Notes: generated by a model not told the origin, from the letters alone. DNA of 14,522 nt from Candidatus Gastranaerophilales bacterium (GCA_947624665.1 CANQLK010000029.1:1-14522), one strand, 5' to 3'; counted from the stretch's first letter, positions 7,557-13,939 are shown. Numbers and translations: made by a program.

Positions 7557-7590
7557 GAAACAGGAATATAGCCTGTTTCTTTTTTTTTTT
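7557..7590 (+). terminator. Rho-independent terminator after the ferredoxin gene
   Basis: GAAACAGG (7557-7564), a 7-nt loop, CCTGTTTC (7572-7579), then 11 thymines (7580-7590). A six-base A run (7551-7556) lengthens the stem. It is a textbook intrinsic terminator 20 bp after the stop codon. Confidence 0.92.
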
Positions 7591-7635
7591 GAAAAAATCA
7601 TTCTAATATACTATTTATTAAATTAAAAAAAATGA

Positions 7636-7641
7636 TATTAT
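7636..7641 (+). promoter_or_regulatory. Probable extended -10 box of the YbjQ operon
   Basis: TATTAT preceded by TGA (TGN extended -10), 21 bp before the ATG at 7663. A weak TTATTA (7615-7620) could be the -35 box at 15-bp spacing. It fits because the preceding terminator isolates this unit from the ferredoxin gene. Confidence 0.4.
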
Positions 7642-7662
7642 GTAATAAATGGAGTATGAAAA

Positions 7663-7989
7663 ATGATAATAACAAATATTGAATCGGTACCCGGAATGAG
7701 AATTAAAGCCCAATGCGGACTTGTATCTGGCAGCACTGTAAGAGCAAAAAATGCCATTAAAGATTTTGGTGCTGGGCTTAAAAATTTTGTTGGCGGTGAG
7801 TTGAAAAGTTACACTGAACTTCTTACGGAAGCAAGAAACGAAGCAATAAACAGAATGATTGAACAGGCGAAAAAATTAAGAGCTAATGCCGTTATTAACG
7901 TTAGATTCGCTACTTCTTCAATCACTGCAGGTGCTGCAGAAGTTTATGCCTACGGAACTGCTGTAGAAGTTGAAAAAATAGAAGGTTGA
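7663..7989 (+). CDS. YbjQ family (PF01906-type) protein
   Basis: A 108-aa soluble protein covering the whole YbjQ domain, named a putative heavy-metal binding domain in family databases although its function is unproven. The E. coli-type members form ring-like oligomers. Visible family features are an N-terminal strand (MIITNIESVPG), GLVSGSTVRAKN, the helix FVGGELKSYTELLTEARNEA and the closing NAVINVRF...YAYGTAVEVE. It has no cysteine other than C19 and no signal sequence. GGAG at 7651-7654 supports the start. It is the first gene of a unit with a membrane-bound homologue 4 nt downstream and an M48 protease. Confidence 0.85.
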   Translation: MIITNIESVPGMRIKAQCGLVSGSTVRAKNAIKDFGAGLKNFVGGELKSYTELLTEARNEAINRMIEQAKKLRANAVINVRFATSSITAGAAEVYAYGTAVEVEKIEG

Positions 7990-7993
7990 TTAC

Positions 7994-8452
7994 ATGTTTG
8001 AATTAATTATTACAGTTCTATTTTTGGCTTTGACTTATGCAACAGGAAGTATAATAGAAAAAAATCACTTTAAAAAAATTAAACAACGTGAAATAAAACT
8101 TATAAAAAAACCTGTAATAAGCTATGGAGCGAAAAACTTCAAACCTAAAAGACCGATAAAAAAAGTTGAGTTAGTTACTGGTGAAGTTGTTATCGGCGGT
8201 GATTATTTCAAAAACTTTGTAGCAAATTTAAAAAACTTCTTTGGCGGAAGATTGACTCCTTTTGAATCAATAATGGACAGAGGAAGAAGAGAAGCTCTGT
8301 TAAGAATGAGAGAAAAGGCAAAATATGCATCTATTATTGTTAATACGAAATTAGAAACTGTTTTAATTAATAATACATATATGAAGAATACAGTACCCCA
8401 ATGTGCAATTATAGCATACGGAACCGCAATTACTTATGAAAACAAGAAATAA
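7994..8452 (+). CDS. Membrane-anchored YbjQ-like protein
   Basis: A 152-aa diverged paralogue of the preceding gene with an N-terminal membrane anchor. Residues 3-21 (ELIITVLFLALTYATGSII) are hydrophobic and followed by a lysine-rich linker (KKIKQREIKLIKK), so the positive-inside rule puts the C-terminal domain in the cytoplasm. The domain (about 57-150) lines up with the upstream protein at VTGEVVIGGDYFKNFVANLKNFFGG, at a matching helix (RRGRREALLRM-like) and at the closing YGTAITYE. It has lost the ANAVINVRF core seen in its neighbour and instead reads ASIIVNTKLET. An AAGG at 7982-7985, in the end of the previous gene, is placed for initiation. No biochemical role can be assigned. Confidence 0.75.
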   Translation: MFELIITVLFLALTYATGSIIEKNHFKKIKQREIKLIKKPVISYGAKNFKPKRPIKKVELVTGEVVIGGDYFKNFVANLKNFFGGRLTPFESIMDRGRREALLRMREKAKYASIIVNTKLETVLINNTYMKNTVPQCAIIAYGTAITYENKK

Positions 8453-9236
8453 ATATGAAGCCTTGCAAGCGGCTTTAATAGAAGATGATAACGTTAATGT
8501 CGGTAAAACATCCGATTTAAAAAATTTCTTTATTTTAATTGGCGGGATTGTTTGTGTTGTTTTCGCTATTTTTATTTTTTCCGATTTTATTGCTAATGTA
8601 TTTATTGCTCTGTTACCTGACGAAATGCAGATGAAAATTGAACGAGCATTAGATATAGGAATGGATGATATCAATAATTCGGAGGAGAATATACGTCAAT
8701 TAGCCCAATTAAATATTATAAAATCAAAAATTATAAAGACTGATTCCGGTTTAACTAATAAGTCAGATTTTCCTATCTTTATTATAGATAAAGATGAGGT
8801 TAATGCTGTAATCATTCCAAACGGAAAAATTTTTGTAACAAAAGGTACACTTGAACAAGGATATAATGAGCAGGAATTGTGCTTTATATTGGCTCATGAA
8901 ATCGGTCATTATGCTCATAGAGATCATTTAAAAGCAATAAGCAGACAAATATTAATGAGTATTATTTATTCGTTTATAAGCGGAGAAAACTATGCTTCCG
9001 GCAAATTTATTTCTCAGATTAATAATTTAAACTACCTTTCTCATTCAAGAAAACAAGAAAGAGAAGCTGATAAATATGCCGGAGAGGCTTTGATTAAAAT
9101 ATACGGAACTAATAATGGCGGCAAAAGCTTTATATTAAAAATTAAAGAAAAAGAAAATTATCCTGATTTTATTCATTATTTTTCAAGTCATCCTTCTTGG
9201 AACGACAGATTAAAACTTTTGGAAAAGCAACATTAA
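8436..9236 (+). CDS. Membrane-anchored M48-family zinc metalloprotease
   Basis: A 266-aa peptidase. A short polar N-terminal arm (1-29) precedes a long hydrophobic region (about 30-60) that probably anchors the protein with the catalytic domain on the outer face. The zinc motif HEIGH is at H154-H158 (H154 and H158 ligands, E155 catalytic), and the third ligand is E208 in SRKQEREAD, the usual M48 SRxxExxAD pattern. The segment before it (IPNGKIFVTKGTLE) and the closing SSHPSWNDRL are also typical of BepA/Oma1-type M48 proteins. The ATG lies inside the preceding gene (17-nt overlap) with no strong Shine-Dalgarno sequence, so translation is probably coupled. Substrates are unknown; envelope protein quality control is the usual role of relatives. 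Confidence 0.9.
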   Translation: MKTRNKYEALQAALIEDDNVNVGKTSDLKNFFILIGGIVCVVFAIFIFSDFIANVFIALLPDEMQMKIERALDIGMDDINNSEENIRQLAQLNIIKSKIIKTDSGLTNKSDFPIFIIDKDEVNAVIIPNGKIFVTKGTLEQGYNEQELCFILAHEIGHYAHRDHLKAISRQILMSIIYSFISGENYASGKFISQINNLNYLSHSRKQEREADKYAGEALIKIYGTNNGGKSFILKIKEKENYPDFIHYFSSHPSWNDRLKLLEKQH

Positions 9237-9362
9237 ACTTTGTTGTAATTTCTTTTATCGGAGAAATAATTTCAATTGCGGGAAATTTGAAGCTGACGTA
9301 ATGAAATAATTTTTCTTTTTTATTCCTGCTAAAATTTAATCCGGTGTCGCAACATTACGATT
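9237..9362. other. AT-rich spacer after the M48 gene
   Basis: First part of a 367-bp gap without a convincing gene. AATTTC and GAAATT (about 9269-9290) could form a 6-bp hairpin around AATTGCGG. A T-rich stretch lies at about 9308-9322. I see no strong terminator or promoter here. Confidence 0.4.
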
Positions 9363-9408
9363 GCTCTCTTGAAATTGCTTTACGCTCGGTCTTGTCGCTC
9401 CTTCGGCT
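9363..9408. repeat. GC-rich 46-bp direct repeat, copy 1
   Basis: Starts GCTCTCTTGAAATTGC and ends CTCCTTCGGCT; identical over 46 bp to the copy at 9465-9510. A hand count gives 24 of 46 bases G or C, in a visibly AT-rich genome. The plus strand is pyrimidine-rich, the minus strand rich in GA. Confidence 0.95.
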
Positions 9409-9440
9409 ACCGCCTTGTACTCGCTTCCGACCTCGCTTTC

Positions 9441-9453
9441 CGGACTTCGTCCG
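9441..9453. repeat. Small GC hairpin between repeat copies
   Basis: CGGAC, triloop TTC, GTCCG. It is a 5-bp perfect stem lying just before the second hairpin. Confidence 0.6.
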
Positions 9454-9456
9454 TCC

Positions 9457-9480
9457 GCAATTTCGCTCTCTTGAAATTGC
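9457..9480. repeat. 8-bp-stem hairpin overlapping repeat copy 2
   Basis: GCAATTTC (9457-9464), loop GCTCTCTT, GAAATTGC (9473-9480). The right arm and the loop belong to repeat copy 2, while the left arm is unique to this site. Copy 1 has only a partial left arm (GATTGC), so the hairpin is specific to the second copy. Confidence 0.65.
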
Positions 9481-9510
9481 TTTACGCTCGGTCTTGTCGC
9501 TCCTTCGGCT
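9465..9510. repeat. GC-rich 46-bp direct repeat, copy 2
   Basis: Perfect second copy, offset 102 bp from copy 1. The 56-bp spacer between them (9409-9464) is even richer in GC, 33 of 56 by hand count. No terminal inverted repeats or transposase are present. Confidence 0.95.
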
Positions 9511-9549
9511 TATCGTAAAAATTTACTCGTACATATTTTTTATTCTTAA

Positions 9550-9578
9550 TTGCGTAAATTTTATTTTACGGGTACGAT
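9550..9578 (+). promoter_or_regulatory. Probable dapB promoter
   Basis: TTGCGT (9550-9555), 17-bp spacer, TACGAT (9573-9578), each 4 of 6 matches to sigma-70 consensus. It lies after the repeat element and 25 bp before the dapB start. An overlapping TATATT at 9578-9583 is an alternative -10. Confidence 0.45.
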
Positions 9579-9603
9579 ATATTAAGAGGCGAAGGAGAAA
9601 TAA

Positions 9604-10398
9604 ATGATAAAAATAGGTGTAGCAGGTGCCTTGGGCAAAATGGGCAAAGAAGTTGTCAGAGCTGTATATAATGCTGATGATATGGAACTTGTAATGGCGG
9701 TTGATATATCAGGTGTCGGTACCGATGCAGGATTGGCTTCTTTATCAAAAAATACAGGTGTTTTAATAGAATCCGATATCGAAACTGCAATTTCTTCGAA
9801 AAAACCTGATATTATAGTTGATTTTACTCAGCCTAAAGATATATACAGTCATGTTTGTACATACATAAAAAACGGGGTTAAATCCGTTATAGGTACAACA
9901 GGACTTAAAGATGAAGAAATAGAAAATATAAAAAAACTTTCAAAAGAGAATAATACTGCCTGTTTAATAGCTCCGAATTTTTCAACGGGTGCGGTTTTAT
10001 TAATGATGTTTGCGAAACAGGCTTCAAAATATTTTAAAAATGCGGAAATCATAGAATTACATCATAATCAAAAGAAAGATGCACCGTCAGGAACCGCTAT
10101 AAAAACAGCTCAGATGATGGCTGAAGAAAATCCTGATTTTATGTATGGAAATTGTCCTGAAACAGAGCTTATTCAAGGGGCAAGAGGTGCTAAAAGTTAT
10201 TCAAACATTCATATTCATTCCGTCAGAATGCCGGGTTATATTGCTTCTCAAGAAGTTATATTTGGTGCTTCGGGTCAAATTTTCAAAATGGCTCATCACT
10301 CTATGGATAGAACCTGCTATATGGATGGTGTTCTTTTAGCAATAAGGTATGTTTTTGATAATAATGAATTTATATACGGACTCGATAATATAATGTAA
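9604..10398 (+). CDS. dapB: 4-hydroxy-tetrahydrodipicolinate reductase
   Basis: Cytoplasmic NAD(P)H-dependent enzyme of the lysine/diaminopimelate pathway, reducing the product of DapA to tetrahydrodipicolinate. At 264 aa it has the usual length. The dinucleotide-binding motif GALGKMG spans residues 8-14. IIVDFTQP and VIGTTGL follow, then APNFSTGAVLL, and the signature ELHHNQKKDAPSGTA, with H153 as probable catalytic residue and K157 as the substrate-binding lysine. RMPGYIASQEVIFG and the final MDGVLLAIRYV complete the fold. AAGGAG at 9592-9597, 6 nt before the ATG, gives a firm start. It implies meso-DAP or lysine synthesis. A division gene follows 18 bp downstream, but that gene has its own -10 box. 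Confidence 0.96.
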   Translation: MIKIGVAGALGKMGKEVVRAVYNADDMELVMAVDISGVGTDAGLASLSKNTGVLIESDIETAISSKKPDIIVDFTQPKDIYSHVCTYIKNGVKSVIGTTGLKDEEIENIKKLSKENNTACLIAPNFSTGAVLLMMFAKQASKYFKNAEIIELHHNQKKDAPSGTAIKTAQMMAEENPDFMYGNCPETELIQGARGAKSYSNIHIHSVRMPGYIASQEVIFGASGQIFKMAHHSMDRTCYMDGVLLAIRYVFDNNEFIYGLDNIM

Positions 10399-10404
10399 AT
10401 AGGT

Positions 10405-10410
10405 TATAAT
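10405..10410 (+). promoter_or_regulatory. Consensus -10 box 6 nt before the division gene start
   Basis: A perfect TATAAT lies exactly 6 nt before the ATG at 10417, with no Shine-Dalgarno sequence between. A second TATAAT is at 10389-10394, inside the end of dapB. No good -35 is evident. The placement suggests a leaderless transcript. Confidence 0.45.
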
Positions 10411-10416
10411 ATCGTT

Positions 10417-10818
10417 ATGAAAAATAACTTAAATAAAGTAAATAATTCTAAAAAAGCTGTTATTCCCGAACAAAACGGCAGAAGAAAAATTAAATATTCT
10501 CTGCTTACTTTTGTTTTGCTGATTTGCATTATAGAATTAACCATAAGCACTTTAGGAAATATTAATAAGAATATAAGTTTTGTATCAAAGATAAAAGGAC
10601 TTCAAGATAAAAGAAATGAGGAATTAGATAAAAACAGGCAATTAAAATTTGATATAGAAAATTTCAATTCCGCATTAACTCTTGAATCTATAGCCAGAAA
10701 CAATCTAAAAATGGCAGGCAAAAACGAAATTCTTATTATTGTTAATGAACCAAAAAACGAAGAAGAAAATACACAAGAAGGTAAATCTGATAAAAATAAA
10801 ACAAAACACCGCCAATAA
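10417..10818 (+). CDS. DivIC/FtsB-like septum formation protein
   Basis: A small bitopic division protein, 133 aa. A basic cytoplasmic arm (about 1-27, with GRRK just before the helix) precedes one transmembrane segment (about 28-48). A coiled-coil-like stretch follows (about 55-88, charged and with heptad-spaced Leu/Ile), then the family's closing motif LESIARNNLKMAGKNEILII (89-108). A Glu/Lys-rich, disordered tail (110-133) is longer than usual. Members work with FtsL/DivIB-FtsQ outside the membrane at the division septum. The last five codons and the stop form the stem-loop of a terminator used by the opposite-strand small gene. Confidence 0.85.
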   Translation: MKNNLNKVNNSKKAVIPEQNGRRKIKYSLLTFVLLICIIELTISTLGNINKNISFVSKIKGLQDKRNEELDKNRQLKFDIENFNSALTLESIARNNLKMAGKNEILIIVNEPKNEEENTQEGKSDKNKTKHRQ

Positions 10819-10826
10819 GGCGGTGT
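10790..10826 (-). terminator. Rho-independent terminator of the minus-strand small gene
   Basis: ACACCGCC (10806-10813), loop AATAA, GGCGGTGT (10819-10826): an 8-bp GC-rich stem. Only on the minus strand is it followed by a T-rich tract (TTTGTTTTATTTTT from 10805 downwards); the plus side continues TAAAACTCTC. It therefore terminates leftward transcription, 21 bp after the small gene's stop. Confidence 0.85.
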
Positions 10827-10847
10827 AAAACTCTCATAAAACGTAAA

Positions 10848-11003
10848 CTATTTAACAGCTACCGGTCTTATGTTAATACCCATATTCGCATTTACTTGTC
10901 TGATGCTTGCGATTGCCATAGAACGTCTTTTCTTTGCTCCTCTGAGAAAAAATTCCACTCCTTCAGATATATTGCTTGTAGGTATTAAAATTCTTTTATT
11001 CAT
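10848..11003 (-). CDS. Small basic protein, 51 aa, unrecognised
   Basis: On the minus strand an ATG at 11003 opens a 51-codon frame: it begins MNKRILIPTSNISEGVEFF, has a basic centre (GAKKRRSMAIASIRQ) and ends INIRPVAVK. GGAG lies 9 nt before the ATG. An in-frame ATG at 11018 would give 56 aa but has only a poorly spaced AAGG. It has no membrane segment or cysteines. A -10-like TATAAA (11037-11032) and a strong dedicated terminator 21 bp after the stop make a complete transcription unit, which is the main reason to believe the gene. The plus-strand frame over it is discounted. The positive charge suggests nucleic-acid or ribosome binding, but that is a guess. Confidence 0.65.
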   Translation of the reverse strand: MNKRILIPTSNISEGVEFFLRGAKKRRSMAIASIRQVNANMGINIRPVAVK

Positions 11004-11031
11004 TGTTTTCTGCTCCATAATTCCTTATATT

Positions 11032-11037
11032 TTTATA
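11032..11037 (-). promoter_or_regulatory. -10-like box for the minus-strand small gene
   Basis: Read leftward, TATAAA lies 28 nt before the preferred ATG at 11003, leaving a short leader that contains GGAG. The -35 is unclear. The region is very AT-rich, so the evidence is modest. Confidence 0.35.
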
Positions 11038-11087
11038 TTCGGCATTATTATTTTTAACTTTAATAATCAATATTTTTTATTAACAAA

Positions 11088-11116
11088 TTGTAATGTTTTT
11101 TTAGCATGTTTATGTT
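11088..11116 (+). promoter_or_regulatory. Possible promoter of the hydrolase gene
   Basis: TTGTAA (11088-11093), 17-bp spacer, TATGTT (11111-11116), 30 bp before the ATG at 11147. It diverges from the minus-strand small gene's promoter, so the gap between the two genes would hold back-to-back promoters. Confidence 0.4.
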
Positions 11117-11146
11117 AAATAATTAATGTAAATTGGCAAAAAGACA

Positions 11147-11869
11147 ATGAAAGAAATAAATTTATATACAAAAGATAAAACTAAAATAGCCGTTAATTTG
11201 TATGAAAACGGCTATGAAACCGTGGTGATAATGGCTCCGGGATGGTTTATGACAAAGGATAGTAAGAGCTTTAAGGCCATGTCTGAAATGTTTTCAACAT
11301 ATTCGGATGTAATATCAATAGATTTTAGAGGGCATGGACGCAGCAGCGGATTTTATACATTTACCGGACGAGAAGTATTGGACATCTTAACGGTATTACA
11401 ATTTGCGCATAAAAAATACAAAAAAATATATTTGGCAGGTTTTTCGCTTGGTGCCTCACTCAGTATTATTGCTGCTTCTAAGCGTAAATATATTGATAAA
11501 ATGATAGTGGTAAGTGCGCCTTCGGATTTTGACAAAATAGAAAATAAATTTTGGAAAAAAGAAGCTTGGATTCCGACTTTTCAGAAGTTTGAACCCGAAA
11601 GATGGATTTCTATTCGACCTGCGGTTATCAATTCTAAAAAAATAAAACCTATAGATATAATAGATAAAATAAATTGTCCGACATTGTTTTTGGCAGGAGA
11701 GAAAGACCCTACGGTTTGTTCTTGGCATACTAAACTTTTGTTTGATAAAGCTGTATGTCCTAAAAAATTCGAGTTATTTCAAAATTGTTTTCATGCCGAA
11801 GATTTATTTATTCAAGAACCCGAGAAATTTACTAAAGTATGTACAGATTGGTTCTTTGGCAATAATTAA
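11147..11869 (+). CDS. Alpha/beta hydrolase
   Basis: A 240-aa serine hydrolase of the alpha/beta fold, cytoplasmic with no signal sequence. The catalytic triad is readable: nucleophile S100 in the elbow GFSLG, acid D187 in GEKDPTV and base H216 in CFHAEDLF. The oxyanion-hole region is MAPGWF (about 29-34), followed by IDFRGHGRSSG (58-68). The lack of a large lid and the short length suggest an esterase/acyl hydrolase or a thioesterase-like enzyme, but the substrate cannot be read from sequence. There is no good Shine-Dalgarno sequence before the ATG (only AAAAAGA). It does not appear to share a transcript with groES, whose own leader follows. Confidence 0.9.
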   Translation: MKEINLYTKDKTKIAVNLYENGYETVVIMAPGWFMTKDSKSFKAMSEMFSTYSDVISIDFRGHGRSSGFYTFTGREVLDILTVLQFAHKKYKKIYLAGFSLGASLSIIAASKRKYIDKMIVVSAPSDFDKIENKFWKKEAWIPTFQKFEPERWISIRPAVINSKKIKPIDIIDKINCPTLFLAGEKDPTVCSWHTKLLFDKAVCPKKFELFQNCFHAEDLFIQEPEKFTKVCTDWFFGNN

Positions 11870-11908
11870 TTTTTCATTAATATTTTAAAAAAAATAAAAA
11901 AATCAATG

Positions 11909-11914
11909 TATAAA
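11909..11914 (+). promoter_or_regulatory. Possible -10 box of the groESL operon
   Basis: TATAAA, 39 bp before the groES ATG, in a very AT-rich stretch with only a weak TTTAAA (11884-11889) upstream at 19 bp. The leader contains no inverted repeat of the CIRCE type, so HrcA control by CIRCE is not indicated. Confidence 0.3.
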
Positions 11915-11952
11915 TATAAATAAGGTAGTCAGATAAGAGGAGGAAAATAAAT

Positions 11953-12240
11953 ATGACAATAAGACCATTAGGTGACAAAATTGTTATTAAAGTTATTGAA
12001 GATGCTGAACAAACATCAGGCGGTATATTTATACCCGACAGTGCAAAAGAAAAATCCCAAAAGGGTAAAGTAATAGCTGTCGGCGAAGGCAAAATGAATG
12101 ATAAATCAGAACGTGAACCTATGGATGTTAAGGTTGGCGAAGTTGTTCTATTTGCTAAATATGCAGGTACCGATGTTAAAATCGGTGACGAAACATTTAA
12201 AATTATGTCTGTAGCTGATGTTTTAGGCGTAATTGAATAA
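11953..12240 (+). CDS. groES: Co-chaperonin GroES
   Basis: The 10-kDa lid of the GroEL chaperonin; seven subunits cap the GroEL ring. At 95 aa it has the normal length. It opens TIRPLGDKIVIK; the mobile loop (about 17-33) carries GGIFIPD, where most family members have GGIVLPD or similar. GKVIAVGEGK, FAKYAGTDVKIGDE and a closing LGVIE follow. AGGAGG at 11938-11943 gives a strong ribosome binding site 9 nt before the ATG. groEL follows 25 bp downstream in the classic operon order. Confidence 0.97.
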   Translation: MTIRPLGDKIVIKVIEDAEQTSGGIFIPDSAKEKSQKGKVIAVGEGKMNDKSEREPMDVKVGEVVLFAKYAGTDVKIGDETFKIMSVADVLGVIE

Positions 12241-12265
12241 ATTATAGACAGGGAGAAAAAATAAA

Positions 12266-13915
12266 ATGGCTAAGAAAATTATATTCGAAGAAGATGCTCG
12301 TAAAGGTCTTTTAAAAGGTATAGATGCTGTTGCTGATGCCGTAAAAGTTACCTTAGGGCCTAAAGGACGTAATGTTATATTAGAAAAGAAATTCGGTTCA
12401 CCTCAAATTGTAAATGATGGTGTTACTATTGCAAAAGAAATCGAACTTGAAGATCCGCTTGAAAATTCAGGCGCTCAATTATTGAAAGAAGTTTCTTCAA
12501 AAACAAACGATGTAGCAGGCGACGGAACTACTACCGCTTCTGTGTTGGCTCAAGCTATTGTTAGAGAAGGCGTAAGAAACTTAACCGCAGGTGCTAATCC
12601 GATGTGTATGAAAAGAGGAATGGACAAAGCAGTTAATATAGCGCTTGAAACAATAAAGAAAATGGCTCAAAGCGTTGATTCGCAAGAAAAACTTGCTCAG
12701 GTTGCAGCTATTTCCGCAGGAAACAATGAAGAAATCGGAAAACTTGTTGCTGAAGCAATGGAAAAGGTTGGTCACGATGGTGTTATAACCGTTGAAGAGT
12801 CTAAGTCTACGGGTACTAACCTCAAAGTTGTTGAAGGTATGCAGTTTGATAAAGGTTATATCTCTCCATACTTCGTAACCGATGCGGAAAGAATGGAAGC
12901 TGTTCTTGAAGATGCTTATGTACTTTGCGTTAATAAGAAAATCAATCTGATTGCAGATTTGGTTCCCGTTCTTGAACAGGTTGCAAGAGACGGACGTTCT
13001 CTGTTAATTATTGCTGAAGACGTTGAAGGTGAAGCTTTGGCTACTTTAGTTGTTAATACGATGAGAAAAGTATTAAGAGCGGTTGCAGTTAAGGCTCCCG
13101 GATTTGGCGACAGAAGAAAAGCTATGTTAGAAGATATTGCTATTTTAACAGGCGGTCAGTTATTTACTGAAGAACTCGGTATCAAGCTTGAAAATGTTAC
13201 CGTTCAAATGCTCGGTCAGGCAAAACGTGTTACCGTTACTAAAGATGATACTACTATTGTTGTAGGCGACGAAACAAAACGTGCTATCGAAGACAGAGTT
13301 AAATTAATTAAACGTCAAATAGAAACATCAGATTCCGAGTATGACAAAGAAAAACTTCAGGAAAGACTTGCAAAACTTTCAGGCGGTGTTGCAGTTATTG
13401 AAGTCGGTGCAGCAAGTGAAGTTGAATTAAAAGAAAGAAAACTCAGAATTGAAGATGCTCTTAATGCAACAAGAGCTGCTAAAGAAGAAGGTATTGTCCC
13501 AGGTGGCGGTGTCGCTCTTATAAGAGTTATGCAGGATTTGGAAAAATCTATTAATACCGTTTCTTATACTACAGATGACGAAAAAGTAGGATTTAGAATT
13601 TTACTTGATTCATTATACATTCCTTTAAAACAAATAGCCGATAATGCAGGTGTTAAAGGTGAAGTTGTTGTTGAAACGGTTAAAAAACTTCCTCTTAACG
13701 AAGGTTATGATGCTATGACAAATAAATATACCGATATGATTAAGTCAGGTATCGTTGACCCCGCTAAGGTTACAAGAAGTGCATTACAAAATGCCGTTTC
13801 TGTTGCAGGCATGATATTAACAACGGAAGCTGCTGTTGTAGATGTTCCCGAAAAGAAGGCTGCTCCTGCAATGCCTGATATGGGCGGTATGGGTGGTATG
13901 GGCGGTATGATGTAA
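12266..13915 (+). CDS. groEL: Chaperonin GroEL
   Basis: The 60-kDa chaperonin, a 14-subunit double ring that folds proteins inside an ATP-driven cavity closed by GroES. The 549 residues have the normal length. ATP-binding motifs are present: GPKGRN at 31-36 and AGDGTTT at 84-90 (D86 is the conserved catalytic-loop aspartate). Later come VPGGGVALIR and ALQNAVSVAGMILTTEA. The C-terminal tail is Gly-Met rich (DMGGMGGMGGMM), typical of a GroEL that folds cytosolic substrates. GGGAG precedes the ATG by 8-10 nt. It is the second gene of the operon with groES and ends at a strong terminator. A single copy is seen here; other copies elsewhere cannot be ruled out. Confidence 0.98.
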   Translation: MAKKIIFEEDARKGLLKGIDAVADAVKVTLGPKGRNVILEKKFGSPQIVNDGVTIAKEIELEDPLENSGAQLLKEVSSKTNDVAGDGTTTASVLAQAIVREGVRNLTAGANPMCMKRGMDKAVNIALETIKKMAQSVDSQEKLAQVAAISAGNNEEIGKLVAEAMEKVGHDGVITVEESKSTGTNLKVVEGMQFDKGYISPYFVTDAERMEAVLEDAYVLCVNKKINLIADLVPVLEQVARDGRSLLIIAEDVEGEALATLVVNTMRKVLRAVAVKAPGFGDRRKAMLEDIAILTGGQLFTEELGIKLENVTVQMLGQAKRVTVTKDDTTIVVGDETKRAIEDRVKLIKRQIETSDSEYDKEKLQERLAKLSGGVAVIEVGAASEVELKERKLRIEDALNATRAAKEEGIVPGGGVALIRVMQDLEKSINTVSYTTDDEKVGFRILLDSLYIPLKQIADNAGVKGEVVVETVKKLPLNEGYDAMTNKYTDMIKSGIVDPAKVTRSALQNAVSVAGMILTTEAAVVDVPEKKAAPAMPDMGGMGGMGGMM

Positions 13916-13939
13916 TTATTACATTACCTCTCATTTCAT

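Noticed and set aside
9363..9510. CRISPR-like repeat-spacer-repeat
   Set aside because: Only two copies, a 46-bp unit longer than usual repeats, a 56-bp spacer that is itself GC-rich and structured, and no cas genes.
9344..9607. 87-aa plus-strand frame across the GC-rich repeat
   Set aside because: Its protein is a translation of the DNA repeat (SLEIALRSVLSLLRL appears twice), has no ribosome binding site and runs into the dapB start. Codon choice is unlike neighbouring genes.
10389..10394. TATAAT inside the end of dapB as the main division-gene promoter
   Set aside because: It has no better -35 than the second TATAAT and leaves a leader with no ribosome binding site, so the closer box is preferred, though not excluded.
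10806..10826. Plus-strand terminator for the dapB/division unit
   Set aside because: The hairpin is followed on the plus strand by TAAAACTCTC, not a T tract. Only the minus strand has the T-rich tail.
10870..11118. 82-aa plus-strand membrane-like frame
   Set aside because: It is mostly the complement of the minus-strand small gene and AT-rich leader, has no ribosome binding site and no recognisable family. Terminator orientation favours the minus strand.
11870..11900. ATTAAT pair after the hydrolase gene as a terminator
   Set aside because: Only a six-base all-AT stem with no proper T tract; too weak to call.
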